From CAIWMF01 sp964402065 (lineage in GTDB: Bacteria; Verrucomicrobiota; Verrucomicrobiia; Chthoniobacterales; UBA6821): 64,000 nucleotides of DNA. Below, piece after piece: positions 16,143 to 25,710 of this stretch. The notes under the pieces were generated by a model. That model was not told the DNA's origin. It ran no database searches and saw only the letters and a list, made by a program, of their open reading frames with translations. Both the position numbers and the translations under genes were made by a program. The stretch is taken from the NCBI GenBank assembly GCA_964402065.1, contig CAYOAN010000005.1, forward strand, positions 1 through 64,000, written 5' to 3'. Each line of letters begins with the position of its first letter. The first letter of the stretch is position 1.

Positions 16143-16991
16143 ATGAACGTGTTCGAGTTGCCTGCTTTGATGCAGCAGGCATGTCGACAGGTTGGCAGGC
16201 CGTTAATTTTAGTGCCAACAATGGGAGCTCTTCATGAAGGGCATGTTGCTCTCATCGAGTCTGCACGAAGCGTGGCTGGGAAAAAAGGAACGGTTGCGGT
16301 TTCAATTTTTCTCAATCCGAAGCAATTTAATTCAGCTCAAGATTTGCAGCTTTACCCGCAGCCATTTGAGACAGACAAAGCCATTTGCAAGCAGGCAGGC
16401 GTGGATCTGCTTTTTCATCCAAGCGCAGAAGGAATCTATTGTTCAGATCACTCCATTAAAGTGGAGGAAGCGCAGTTATCAAAAGTCCTCTGTGGGGCAT
16501 CTCGGCCAGGACATTTTTCAGGCGTGGCAACGGTGCTCACTAAAATATTTAACATCATCATGCCAGACAAAGCCATTTTTGGTGAAAAAGATTGGCAACA
16601 ACTTGCGATCGTGCGGCGCTTGGTGCGCGATCTGAATTTTCCCATCGACGTCATTGGATATCCGACGGTGCGAGCAGCTGATGGATTGGCTTTGAGTTCG
16701 CGTAACACGCGCCTTTCAGCTCAAGAGCGCAAGCTTGCGCCTAAAATTTATCAAACTCTTCAACAAGCGGTAGTTCATGTTCGAGAAGGAGAAAAAAAAG
16801 TCGTTGCTTTGCTAGCGGCTGCGCGTGCCGCGTTAGAAGTGATTCCTGGAGCCACGATCGATTATATCGATATCATGAACGAAGAGACGCTCGAGCCACT
16901 TCAGCAAGCTTTAGTAAATTTCAAACCGCGCATGTTCGTTGCCATTAAACTGGGAGAGACGCGATTGATTGATAATATTTCTCTTCTCTAG
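16143..16991 (+). CDS. panC: Pantoate--beta-alanine ligase
   Basis: This is a 282-residue enzyme from the ATG at 16143, matching the E. coli length; the frame is open 51 nt further up but overlaps secG. It condenses pantoate and beta-alanine with ATP to pantothenate. Motifs are VPTMGALHEGH (HIGH-type ATP site), FLNPKQF, FGEKDWQQL and the KMSKS-like ALSSRNTRLS. It is the second gene of secG-panC. Confidence 0.94.
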   Translation: MNVFELPALMQQACRQVGRPLILVPTMGALHEGHVALIESARSVAGKKGTVAVSIFLNPKQFNSAQDLQLYPQPFETDKAICKQAGVDLLFHPSAEGIYCSDHSIKVEEAQLSKVLCGASRPGHFSGVATVLTKIFNIIMPDKAIFGEKDWQQLAIVRRLVRDLNFPIDVIGYPTVRAADGLALSSRNTRLSAQERKLAPKIYQTLQQAVVHVREGEKKVVALLAAARAALEVIPGATIDYIDIMNEETLEPLQQALVNFKPRMFVAIKLGETRLIDNISLL

Positions 16992-17023
16992 ATCACGACG
17001 CTATTTTTATAGAAAGCTTTTTT

Positions 17024-17359
17024 ATGATTGTTCCCGAAATTGCTCGGCACCTTTCTGAGATTCGTGCGCTCTGTCAGCACTATGGATTGGAGCGTATGAG
17101 CGTTATTGGCTCTGCGACCGATAAAGAAAAGTTTTCGCCTGAGACGAGCGATCTCGATTGTCTCGTGAAATTTTTAAATGAGAAAGATAGCAGTGATGCT
17201 TTGATTCATTTGACTGTAGCGCTTGAAAAAATATGTCAGCGACCTGTTGAAATGATTCTTGAAAGTACAGTAGAGAAGGCGTTACCCATGCATCCACTGC
17301 GTCAAATTATTGAAAAATCCAAAGTGGTGATTTACAATGCAGCGCATGATTCACGATAA
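17024..17359 (+). CDS. Small nucleotidyltransferase (MNT/MntA-like)
   Basis: This 111-residue protein has the DNA-polymerase-beta superfamily nucleotidyltransferase signature: GSATDKEKFSPETSDLDCLV, i.e. GS followed by D-x-D on the next strand. Minimal nucleotidyltransferases of this size usually act as MntA antitoxins that AMPylate a HEPN toxin. No HEPN gene is adjacent; the neighbours are panC and nadB. It may be an orphan antitoxin or a housekeeping transferase. The third catalytic acid (in VEMILES) is plausible. Confidence 0.75.
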   Translation: MIVPEIARHLSEIRALCQHYGLERMSVIGSATDKEKFSPETSDLDCLVKFLNEKDSSDALIHLTVALEKICQRPVEMILESTVEKALPMHPLRQIIEKSKVVIYNAAHDSR

Positions 17360-17446
17360 TGATGCGCTAGCGTGAAAATTTTGTGGGCTGCGACTCAAGA
17401 ACGACGGCCCTTCCTTTATGAGTATTTAACCGAGCTTCTCTAACAA

Positions 17447-19024
17447 GTGCTAACTTTCGACCACATCGTTATCGGCAGCGGTATCGCTGGATTAACCTTT
17501 GCCTTAAAAGCAGCAAAACAAGGCACTGTCGCCATTGTTACTAAAAAAGCCAAGGCTGATTCCAATACTGCTTGGGCACAAGGGGGGATTGCTTGTGTAA
17601 CCAGTGATGAAGATTCAGTGGAGGCACATGTTCTGGATACGATGATTGCAGGAGATGGGTTGTGTAATGAAAAAGTGGTAAGAGTGATTGTAGAAGAAGG
17701 GCCTGAGAGGATTGCAGAGTTAATGCAACTTGGTATGCAGTTTGATGAAAGAAGAGACGAAGCAGGGCATCGTGAGCCCGATTTAGGAAAAGAAGGCGGT
17801 CATTCCAAGCGGCGCATTCTGCATGCGCAAGACCGAACGGGATTTGAAATTGAAAAAACGTTGCTTGCAGCCGTGGCTAGCCATCCCAAAATTGCCCTTT
17901 TAGAGCATCACATGGCTATTGATTTGATTGTTGAAAACGACCGTTGTGTTGGCGTTTATGTTTTTGATGAGGAACAAAATAAAATTGAAACGCTTGCGGC
18001 AAAAATGATTGTTCTGGCAACCGGCGGTTGTGGAAAAGTCTACCTCTATACAACCAATCCTGATATCGCAACAGGTGATGGAATTGCGATGGCATGGCGT
18101 GCTGGTGCCTCTGTGGCCAATATGGAGTTCATGCAATTCCATCCAACTTGCCTCTATCACCCACAAGCAAAATCATTCCTTATTTCTGAAGCATTACGAG
18201 GTGAAGGTGGCTTGCTGCGCAATGGGGCAGGTGAACGTTTTATGAAAAGCTATGATGCCCGACTGGAGCTAGCTCCGCGGGATGTGGTGGCTCGTGCCAT
18301 TGACGCTGAGATGAAAAAGAGAGGGGATGACTGTGTTTTTCTCGATATTACACATCAGTCGCCAGCATTTTTAAAAGAGCGATTTCCAAAAATATTTGAA
18401 ACATGTTTTCGGTATGGGATCGATATTGCGCGCCAGCCAATTCCTGTTGTTCCTGCAGCGCACTATCAATGTGGTGGTGTAAAAACAGATCTGCATGGGC
18501 GTACTTCAGTGCCTGGGCTCTATGCCATTGGCGAAACGGCTTGCACAGGGCTTCACGGTGCAAATCGCCTTGCCAGCAACTCGCTCCTTGAAGCTCTGGT
18601 AATGGCTCATCGTGCTGCAGAAGTGGCAAAAGAAGAAATTGTTCAAACTGCTTTTGCATCAGCACTTCCTTCGTGGCAATCAGGAGATGCGCAAGATCCT
18701 GATGAGCTCGTGGTCATTAGTCACAATTGGGATGAAATCCGACGTCTGATGTGGGATTACATGGGTATTGTGAGAACAACAAAACGGTTGCAGCGTGCTG
18801 CAACACGCTTGAAAAATTTGGAGACAGAAATCCAAGAGTTCTATTGGAATTTTAAAGTTTCTGCCGACCTCTTGGAATTACGCAATCTTGTTACAGTTGC
18901 AACCCTCATGGTTCAATCAGCTCTCAGTCGCAAAGAAAGTCGTGGTTTGCATTACACGCTTGATTATCCAGAGCATGATACAGCGCTCCTGCGAGAGACT
19001 GCATTTTCAGATCGTACGTTATAG
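17447..19024 (+). CDS. nadB: L-aspartate oxidase
   Basis: This 525-residue flavoenzyme makes iminoaspartate, the first step of NAD synthesis. Visible are the dinucleotide-binding GSGIAGLTFALKAA (about 9-22), SNTAWAQGGIA, the succinate-dehydrogenase-like HSKRRILHAQDRTG, EFMQFHPTCLY, HYQCGGVKTD, GLHGANRLASNSLLE and a C-terminal helical domain. The start is GTG at 17447. The TAG stop at 19022-19024 is formed by the first bases of a family-B repeat, so the original 3' end may have been changed. nadA and nadC are not in the window. Confidence 0.93.
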   Translation: MLTFDHIVIGSGIAGLTFALKAAKQGTVAIVTKKAKADSNTAWAQGGIACVTSDEDSVEAHVLDTMIAGDGLCNEKVVRVIVEEGPERIAELMQLGMQFDERRDEAGHREPDLGKEGGHSKRRILHAQDRTGFEIEKTLLAAVASHPKIALLEHHMAIDLIVENDRCVGVYVFDEEQNKIETLAAKMIVLATGGCGKVYLYTTNPDIATGDGIAMAWRAGASVANMEFMQFHPTCLYHPQAKSFLISEALRGEGGLLRNGAGERFMKSYDARLELAPRDVVARAIDAEMKKRGDDCVFLDITHQSPAFLKERFPKIFETCFRYGIDIARQPIPVVPAAHYQCGGVKTDLHGRTSVPGLYAIGETACTGLHGANRLASNSLLEALVMAHRAAEVAKEEIVQTAFASALPSWQSGDAQDPDELVVISHNWDEIRRLMWDYMGIVRTTKRLQRAATRLKNLETEIQEFYWNFKVSADLLELRNLVTVATLMVQSALSRKESRGLHYTLDYPEHDTALLRETAFSDRTL

Positions 19025-19250
19025 TCAAATTACTTTGAGATTATAAAAAATTGACGAGATCTTTTTTAACATGTTCTAGAAAAAGCAGCATTCCTATCCC
19101 GTCGCGTTATCGTTTAGATGGAGTTTCTCCAAGTGCTGCTGCTGAGGTGCAGGACTGCATCACTCTGGTGCTCGCGTCCTCGAGTAGGCGGCATATACAC
19201 TGCGGGTCTGCGAGTTTCGTTCTTAGGACTGCATCCGCGCTATAACTTTT
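19022..19250. mobile_element. Mosaic MITE-like remnant (families A and B)
   Basis: The left end TAGTCAAATTACTTTGAG is a family-B inverted repeat preceded by TA. Within 60 bp it switches to a family-A-like end (TTTTTTAACATGTTCTAGA), then to a B-like body (CCCGTCGCGTTATCGTTTAG), then to a family-A core (CACTCTGGTGCTCGCG, GGCATATACACTGCG). No clean right end is found. The first three bases serve as the nadB stop codon. Confidence 0.6.
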
Positions 19251-19259
19251 TCACACGCA

Positions 19260-21848
19260 CTAAACGTCGAGGTTCCGGACATTGAGGGCATTATCCTCAA
19301 TGAAAATGCGACGAGGTTCAACGACTTCACCCATGAGAAGGCTAAACATTTTGCCTGCTTCGAGAGCGTTATCATCGTTGAGTTCAACTTTAAGAAACTT
19401 ACGGCGTTCAGGATTCATCGTTGTTTCGTAAAGTTCTTTTGCGTTCATTTCACCGAGACCTTTGAATCGTTTGATTTGAACACCGCGACGGCCTACTTCT
19501 TTAACCATTTCCAAAATCCGAGGGATTGAAAAAATTTGGTGCGTTGTTTCACCATCGATGAAATGGAAGAGCGGTTCTGCACTATCAGAATAATGTTCCA
19601 TCTTCATTCCTTTCGCTGCAAGTTCACCAATCAACTTTTGAATGCCTTTGGATTCATGAATTTCAAGAAGACGAGCGCGACGCTTGCGGCCGGGGGCTGC
19701 TTTCTCAGGCGCTTTTTCGCCAATAGGAAGGGCCTCTCCTTCTTGAGGTTGATGTTCAAAAAGGTTGAGGTCTTGGTTGGCTGTTGAGAAGTCGCGCAAG
19801 GCTGTCTCATTATGGAAATACTCTACATGCTCTTCGTTGCCTGTTCTGATAACGACAAGATAGTTTGGCAAGGTCCCTTCCGGAGCAATGGCTTGAAGAT
19901 AGGTTGAGAAATCTCCACCCAAGCGGCGGATCGCTGTTTCATATTTTTCTAGACGATCGAGGAGTGATAAAATCTCCTTAAGCTGAGCGGCTGTGAATTC
20001 CTTGCCAGTTGCGGCGCTAACCAATTTGATTTCTTCAGCGCCGAGAGTGATAAGGATGTTGTTGAGTTGGGCGTCGTCATCGACATACTCCTCTCTCTTT
20101 TTCCGCTTAATTTGATAAAGTGGTGGCTGTGCAATATAAACATGACCACGTCGAATCAATTGCGGCATCTGATTATAAAAGAACGTGAGTAGTAGAGTGC
20201 GAATGTGAGAGCCATCAACGTCAGCATCGGTCATAATGATGATGCGACCGTAGCGGAGCTTGTTGATGTTGAAGGCCCCTTCTTGATCTCCATCACCAAT
20301 GCCTGTGCCGATGGCGGTGATCATGGTTTGAATTTCCGTGTTTTGAAGCACCTTGTCGAGACGGGCTTTTTGCACGTTAATCAATTTTCCACGGATTGGA
20401 AGAATAGCTTGAAAGCGTCGGTCGCGACCTTGTTTGGCGCTACCTCCTGCACTATCTCCCTCAACGATATAAAGCTCTGTCAAAGATGGGTCTCGTTCAG
20501 AGCAGTCTGCTAGTTTTCCTGGAAGGCCGCCGCCGGTTAAGGCGCTCTTACGAACGGTCTCGCGAGCCTTACGAGCTGCTTCACGAGCGCGTGCGGCCGT
20601 GAGGCCTTTTTCGATAATTTTTTTAGCAATCGAAGGATTTTGATCAAAGAAATCCATGAGGCCTTCGTAAACAGCAGAGCTTACGATGCCATCAATTTCA
20701 GTATTGACCAATTTAACTTTGGTTTGAGATTCGAAACGAGGGTGAGGCAGTTTAACACTTAAAACTGCAACAAGTCCTTCTCGGACATCGTCGCCAGAGA
20801 GGGCAGGGTCTTTTTCTTTAAAAATGCTATTTGCTTTGCCATATTGATTGATGGCACGTGTTAGAGCAGTACGGAAGCCGGTTAAGTGTGTTCCTCCATC
20901 AGGATTTGGGATGGAGTTCGCAAAGCAAAGAATTTGATCGCTGTAAGAATCATTATACTGCAAAACAACATCGACAAAGATATCGTCACGTTTGCGCGAA
21001 ATGGCAATCGGTTTAGGGTGGATCACTTGGCGTGTTTCGCCAAGCTGACGGACAAATTCAGCAATGCCGTACTTATAGAAGAAAGTTTCACTCTTTGGTT
21101 TGTGAGTTTCATCATCACGTTCATCGGTGAGGACAATCTCAATGCCAGGATTTAAGAATGCGAGCTCACGAAGGCGTGAAGCAAGGCGTTCAAATTTGAA
21201 AACCGTAGTGATTGTAAAAATTTCAGGATCCGGAAGAAAGGAGACGAATGTGCCGGTCTGTTTTTTATTTTTGAGTTCGCTGAGAACCGTTAATTTCTGG
21301 GTCGTTTTGCCTTGTGCAAAGGACATGAAATAAATGTTTCCATCACGGGAGACTTCAACTTTGAACCAAGTTGAAAGTGCATTAACGCATTTTGCGCCGA
21401 CACCGTGAAGACCACCGCTGTACTTATAGGCTCCTTGGCCAAATTTTCCGCCGGCATGCAAGTTTGTGAGCACAAGCTCGAGCGCTGGGATTTTGAATTT
21501 AGGATGAATATCAACGGGAATACCGCGTCCGTTATCGCGAATTGAAACGGATCCATCAGTGTGAATCGTAACTTCTACGCGCGAGCAAAATCCAGCGAGG
21601 TGTTCGTCAATCGAGTTGTCCAAAACCTCAAACACGCAATGGTGTAGGCCTCGTTCATCAGGGTCGCCGATGTACATTCCAGGCCGTTTTCGGACGGCGT
21701 CGAGGCCTTCGAGTTTGTCGATCTGGGCTGCTCCGTAAGTGTCGCCACCAGCGGTGTCTTGCTTTTCAGGCACTTCATCAATTTCTGATGAGGCGTCTAG
21801 AATGACAGGTTCAGATGGGAGTTCTTTCGTGCGACTTTTTTGAGACAT
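19260..21848 (-). CDS. gyrB: DNA gyrase subunit B
   Basis: This is the 862-residue ATPase subunit of the type IIA topoisomerase that supercoils DNA with GyrA. The GHKL ATPase domain shows EVLDNSIDEHLAG, RDNGRGIPVD and GGLHGVGAKCVNAL. The TOPRIM domain shows EGDSAGGSAKQGRDRRFQA and DADVDGSHIRTLLL, followed by an insertion of about 170 residues of the E. coli type, then the GyrA-binding QIKRFKGLGEMNA. A 35-residue N-terminal extension makes it longer than E. coli GyrB (804). TTTAAG lies 7 nt before the ATG. Confidence 0.96.
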   Translation of the reverse strand: MSQKSRTKELPSEPVILDASSEIDEVPEKQDTAGGDTYGAAQIDKLEGLDAVRKRPGMYIGDPDERGLHHCVFEVLDNSIDEHLAGFCSRVEVTIHTDGSVSIRDNGRGIPVDIHPKFKIPALELVLTNLHAGGKFGQGAYKYSGGLHGVGAKCVNALSTWFKVEVSRDGNIYFMSFAQGKTTQKLTVLSELKNKKQTGTFVSFLPDPEIFTITTVFKFERLASRLRELAFLNPGIEIVLTDERDDETHKPKSETFFYKYGIAEFVRQLGETRQVIHPKPIAISRKRDDIFVDVVLQYNDSYSDQILCFANSIPNPDGGTHLTGFRTALTRAINQYGKANSIFKEKDPALSGDDVREGLVAVLSVKLPHPRFESQTKVKLVNTEIDGIVSSAVYEGLMDFFDQNPSIAKKIIEKGLTAARAREAARKARETVRKSALTGGGLPGKLADCSERDPSLTELYIVEGDSAGGSAKQGRDRRFQAILPIRGKLINVQKARLDKVLQNTEIQTMITAIGTGIGDGDQEGAFNINKLRYGRIIIMTDADVDGSHIRTLLLTFFYNQMPQLIRRGHVYIAQPPLYQIKRKKREEYVDDDAQLNNILITLGAEEIKLVSAATGKEFTAAQLKEILSLLDRLEKYETAIRRLGGDFSTYLQAIAPEGTLPNYLVVIRTGNEEHVEYFHNETALRDFSTANQDLNLFEHQPQEGEALPIGEKAPEKAAPGRKRRARLLEIHESKGIQKLIGELAAKGMKMEHYSDSAEPLFHFIDGETTHQIFSIPRILEMVKEVGRRGVQIKRFKGLGEMNAKELYETTMNPERRKFLKVELNDDNALEAGKMFSLLMGEVVEPRRIFIEDNALNVRNLDV

Positions 21849-21966
21849 GATGAGACTTAAACAAGGGTCAATAAGCTCTCGAGTCTAGAGAAGCATGATG
21901 GGGAGAAGCAACGCTTTTTTAACAGATTTAGTAGGAATATGCGGAGATGGACCTTATAAAGATGCT

Positions 21967-22566
21967 CTAGCGTCCCATACCTTGATGTAGGAGCATGTTG
22001 TTAACAAAAGAGTCAGGGTATTGGGTGGAGATCAGCTGCAATGTTTTTTTGGAGTCGTCTGTTTTGCCGAGGCGCGCAAGTATACGGGCTCTCATCCAGA
22101 GAGCAAAAGGAGCGCCGTATGATTTTGGATATGCGACAGAAGCTTGTTGGAGTTCATCAAGCGCTTGGTCCGCATTTCCAAGAAGGTCGTTGTTGAGGGC
22201 GCGTCCAATCATTGCAGAAATAGCAAGCGGATGATGGCGGAATTTTTCTAAAAATTGAGCGTAGGTCTTGTTTGAAGCAGTAATATCATGAGCTTCGCGT
22301 TGAGCTGCTGCGATCAAGAGTGTCGCGCTAGCCGCTGCTCCGGAGGATGGGGAAGAAGCAATGACTTTTTGCCAACTCGAGATATCGTGACTCTTGGCAA
22401 GAAGGTTTTCGGAAGCAATGCGGTTCAAGCGACGCAAAAACAAGATGCTGCCGCTTGCAATGACAAGAAAAAGAAGAGCAGCAAGGGTAAGGAGAACTTT
22501 TTGGCGGTGCTGTTCCCAAAAAAGATCGAAGAGAGGTGGAGTGAAGGTTGGTGTTTCAGGAGTCAT
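21967..22566 (-). CDS. YfgM-like membrane-anchored TPR protein
   Basis: This 199-residue protein has one N-terminal transmembrane helix (about 27-47) and a periplasmic tetratricopeptide-like region, matching the layout of the YfgM/TPR_21 family that works near the Sec translocon and outer-membrane assembly. Helical repeats such as ALNNDLLGNADQALDELQQA and ARILARLGKTDDSKKTLQLI support TPR folding. It lies 118 bp upstream of gyrB on the same strand. Identification is by architecture only. Confidence 0.65.
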   Translation of the reverse strand: MTPETPTFTPPLFDLFWEQHRQKVLLTLAALLFLVIASGSILFLRRLNRIASENLLAKSHDISSWQKVIASSPSSGAAASATLLIAAAQREAHDITASNKTYAQFLEKFRHHPLAISAMIGRALNNDLLGNADQALDELQQASVAYPKSYGAPFALWMRARILARLGKTDDSKKTLQLISTQYPDSFVNNMLLHQGMGR

Positions 22567-22758
22567 AATGAAGCGTGACGATGATATTCAAACAATTTAA
22601 GGCGGGCAATTCTTAATAAATTTTTTATAGGTAGCTTTGTTTTTAAAGCGGTATTTTTGAGGGTGAAAACTTTAATCAATGCCGCACTAAATCGTAGTGA
22701 TGTTAGCGGAAAATAAAGGAGTGAGTCTCCCAATTTTCAAGTGAGGTTGATTGAGTAT

Positions 22759-24291
22759 TTACGTCCACTGCAACACTTCTTCAACGGTTGTTAGTCCCTC
22801 TTGAAGTACTCTCAGAGCCTCTTGGCGAAGGGTACGCATTCCTCGCTCGATAGCTTTTTCCTGGAGAAGAAGGTGGGAAGCTCCTTGATGAATGAGTGTT
22901 TGAATTTCAGCGTTCACTAAAAATAATTCAAAAATGGGACGGCGGCCTTTATAACCTGTCTGCTCGCACTCGTCACAGCCCTCAGCACGATAAAAAGCAA
23001 TGTTTTTTTCTTCATTCGAAAGCCCTAGAGAAAGAAGCTCTTCCTTTCCTGGCTCGTAGGCTTTGCGACATGACTGACAAAGCGTTCGAAGCAAGCGTTG
23101 AGCTAACACGCCTCGCAATATGGTTGCAAGTGTTGTTGCCTCTCCTCCCAATTCTAAAAGGCGTGCTATCGTGCTTGCAGTATCGGCGGTGTGAAGGGTC
23201 GTTAACACGCGATGTCCTGTTAATGAGGCTTGGAGGGCCATGTTGGCAGTGCCTGCATCGCGTGTCTCACCGATCATAATGATGTCAGGGTCGTGGCGCA
23301 GTAGGGAACGTAACGTGCGAGTGAACGAAAGGCCAATTGTCTCATTGATCTGAATTTGCAAAGCCCCTTCCAGCTCGTATTCGACGGGATCTTCTACCGT
23401 CATGATTTTTGTGCCATCGTGATGGAGGTGTTGTAAGCAAGAATAGAGCGTTGTTGTTTTTCCAGAACCCGTTGGTCCTGTCACGATGAAGAGCCCGTGA
23501 GGCTCTTGTAGAAGCTGGAGAAGTGAGGTTCGCAGACTGGGCGAAAAAGGAAGCTCTTCCAAGCTAAGACCCGTTGCATGACGATCGAGAAGTCGCAGCA
23601 CCAAGCTTTCTCCAAATTGAGTAGGGAGTGTTGCAATTCGAAAAACTCTAGGAGCGTTGGTCTTCTTATTATTGCGGGGGCGATATTCTAAGCGTCCATC
23701 TTGAGAGCGTCGCTGTTCGGCGATGTTCAGATGAGCCATTAATTTAATGCGAGAGAGGATCGCAAGACCTAATGATTTTGAAAAAGAGGTTCCTTCTTGC
23801 AGCACTCCATCGATGCGATAGCGAACGTTCCACTCGTTTTCCAAAGGATCAAGGTGCAGATCACTTGCTTGGTTGATAACAGCATGTTCAAGCAAGGCAT
23901 CAACATGGTCTGCAACTGGCGTTGGCGAAGCGACTCTATTGGTGCAGTAAGAATGCAACAGTTGCTCGACGCGTTCTGGAGGGGCGACGATCTGTTCTAG
24001 CGGCTCTGCTAGAGTCCATTGCAAGAGGGTAGTGGCTTCTTTGTTAAAAGGATCAACGAGGGCAAAGCTGAGGTGATCTTTTTCTCGTCTCAGCGGGATG
24101 GCTTGACAGCGAGCGGCTAGTGCTGGAGGGAAATCTTTTGTTAACGAAAAATCAAGTTCAAAACCATCTAGCATGGAGGCTTCTGTACCAAGGAGTGCAG
24201 CAGCTCCTTGGCAAAAATCTTGAGTGGTCATTGAAGAGAAATCGGTAAAGCCTAACTCTCTAAAAAGTGGAGCAATGTCTTCTGGGATCAT
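22759..24291 (-). CDS. GspE/PilB-type secretion ATPase (full length)
   Basis: This 510-residue AAA-like hexameric ATPase powers type II secretion or type IV pilus assembly. An N-terminal MshEN-like domain (about 1-115) is followed by N2 and the ATPase core. Walker A is GPTGSGKTT (272-280), the Asp box TVEDPVEYELEGALQIQIN, Walker B DPDIIMIGETRD and the His box LTTLHTAD. A zinc-binding region has CQSC and CDEC followed by TGYKGRRPIFE. Its ATG overlaps the TGA of the second ATPase gene upstream (4-nt overlap), so both are made from one transcript. Substrate pilins and GspD are not in the window. Confidence 0.9.
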   Translation of the reverse strand: MIPEDIAPLFRELGFTDFSSMTTQDFCQGAAALLGTEASMLDGFELDFSLTKDFPPALAARCQAIPLRREKDHLSFALVDPFNKEATTLLQWTLAEPLEQIVAPPERVEQLLHSYCTNRVASPTPVADHVDALLEHAVINQASDLHLDPLENEWNVRYRIDGVLQEGTSFSKSLGLAILSRIKLMAHLNIAEQRRSQDGRLEYRPRNNKKTNAPRVFRIATLPTQFGESLVLRLLDRHATGLSLEELPFSPSLRTSLLQLLQEPHGLFIVTGPTGSGKTTTLYSCLQHLHHDGTKIMTVEDPVEYELEGALQIQINETIGLSFTRTLRSLLRHDPDIIMIGETRDAGTANMALQASLTGHRVLTTLHTADTASTIARLLELGGEATTLATILRGVLAQRLLRTLCQSCRKAYEPGKEELLSLGLSNEEKNIAFYRAEGCDECEQTGYKGRRPIFELFLVNAEIQTLIHQGASHLLLQEKAIERGMRTLRQEALRVLQEGLTTVEEVLQWT

Positions 24292-25448
24292 GAGACAGTG
24301 ACTTTTAAAACTTCTTCTATTGTTGTTAGGCCAGCGGCAATTTTTTTCATGCCATCTTCGCGAAGGCTTTTAACACAGGATTGTCGGGCGAGCAGCGTCC
24401 ACTCCTCTAATGAAGTGGCATGATGAAGGTGATGGCGGAGGTTTTCATCCATAACTAAAATTTCAAAAATACCGATGCGGCCGCGAAAGCCCCTCCCATG
24501 ACAATAGGGACAAGAAGAATTTTTATTTTTACACATTTCACAACATCGCCTGACTAAACGCTGTGCAATAACAGCACGAAGGCTTGTTGTCAGTGTTGTC
24601 GAAGAAGCTCCCATGCTCTTCAGGCGGACGAGAGCACTCGGTGCATCAGGCGTGTGCATGGTCGAAAAAACTAAATGTCCCGTGAGCGCTGCTTGCAAAA
24701 CACTTTCAAGAGTTGTTGTATCACGAATTTCTCCCACCATAATTTTATTGGTTGCTTGACGTAATAAGGAACGAAGAGCGTGAGAAAAAGTTAAACCAAT
24801 TTCTTCCCTCACCTGAACTTGATTAATTCCTGGAATGCGATACTCCACTGGGTCTTCAATCGTCATGATCTTCGCTCCTTTTGCCAGTAAGGTTTGGAGA
24901 CAGGTGTAAAGCGTGGTCGTTTTTCCAGAGCCGGTAGGGCCCGTGACCAAAATCAAACCATCAGGCCGCTGAAGCAATTGTTGTAAGGTTGCTAGGTCAT
25001 TTGAGTCTAATCCTAGTTTTGTTAAGCCTTCTGAAAATGGCGTGGGATTTAGGAGACGCAATGCCATGCTTTCTCCATGAGTAGTAGCTATTGTTGCGAC
25101 ACGCACATCAAAGGAGCCGTTAGCCCACTCAAAGCGCCCTTCTTGAGGAAGTCTCTTTTCAGCGATGTTCATCGAGCCTGTCATGATCTTTAAGCGACTA
25201 AGAAGATGCCCTTGGTACAGTTGTGGGAGCGATTGTACTTCTCTCAAAATTCCATCACAACGAAAGCGGACACGAAGTCGGTTGGAGAGTGGCTCCAAGT
25301 GAATATCGCTAGCTCCAGCCTCCGTTGCGCGTGTGAGTATTTCTTCAACTAACGCGATAATGAAATGTTGTTCTTCTTCGAGGAGTTGCTGTTGTTGGGA
25401 AAGATTCATGAAAAGAGAGAAGCCCTTTAGCATAAATTTCGATGTCAT
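24288..25448 (-). CDS. GspE/PilB-type secretion ATPase, short divergent paralogue
   Basis: This 386-residue relative of the downstream gene lacks the N-terminal MshEN domain. Walker A is intact (GPTGSGKTT, 170-178), as are the Asp box TIEDPVEYRIPGINQVQVR and a CEMC...CPYC zinc site. The stretch before the catalytic Glu reads RQATNKIMVGEIRD, whereas most family members, including the neighbour, have DPD at the ATN position. An alternative start is the ATG at 25409 (MNLSQQQQ). The two ATPases might form mixed hexamers or serve assembly and retraction; this is inference. Confidence 0.88.
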   Translation of the reverse strand: MTSKFMLKGFSLFMNLSQQQQLLEEEQHFIIALVEEILTRATEAGASDIHLEPLSNRLRVRFRCDGILREVQSLPQLYQGHLLSRLKIMTGSMNIAEKRLPQEGRFEWANGSFDVRVATIATTHGESMALRLLNPTPFSEGLTKLGLDSNDLATLQQLLQRPDGLILVTGPTGSGKTTTLYTCLQTLLAKGAKIMTIEDPVEYRIPGINQVQVREEIGLTFSHALRSLLRQATNKIMVGEIRDTTTLESVLQAALTGHLVFSTMHTPDAPSALVRLKSMGASSTTLTTSLRAVIAQRLVRRCCEMCKNKNSSCPYCHGRGFRGRIGIFEILVMDENLRHHLHHATSLEEWTLLARQSCVKSLREDGMKKIAAGLTTIEEVLKVTVS

Positions 25449-25710
25449 AGAAGCCAGAAAATGGGAAAGCTCCTGATACCATCTTCACTCATTGCCTAGA
25501 CTATCCGATTTGTTCTTGTTGGAGCCTGACCGTATTGTCATCACTCCCGTTACAAAAAGGTAGCGTTCGCTCTTCCGCCTTGTCAGGTGCCACAACTCCT
25601 GCGTCCTATAGTCCAGCTAATTCCTGAAGATGCTATAATGCGCCCTTTGAAAGTTAAGGTCCTATCGTTATGCGAAGGACAAATGATAGGGCATTCGAGC
25701 GGTGGTGCTG

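Noticed and set aside
25490..25620. Further MITE between the GspE genes and the LpxL-GT9 gene
   Set aside because: Short flanking similarity (GACTATCC / GGACTATAG-like) is too weak and no other copy is seen.
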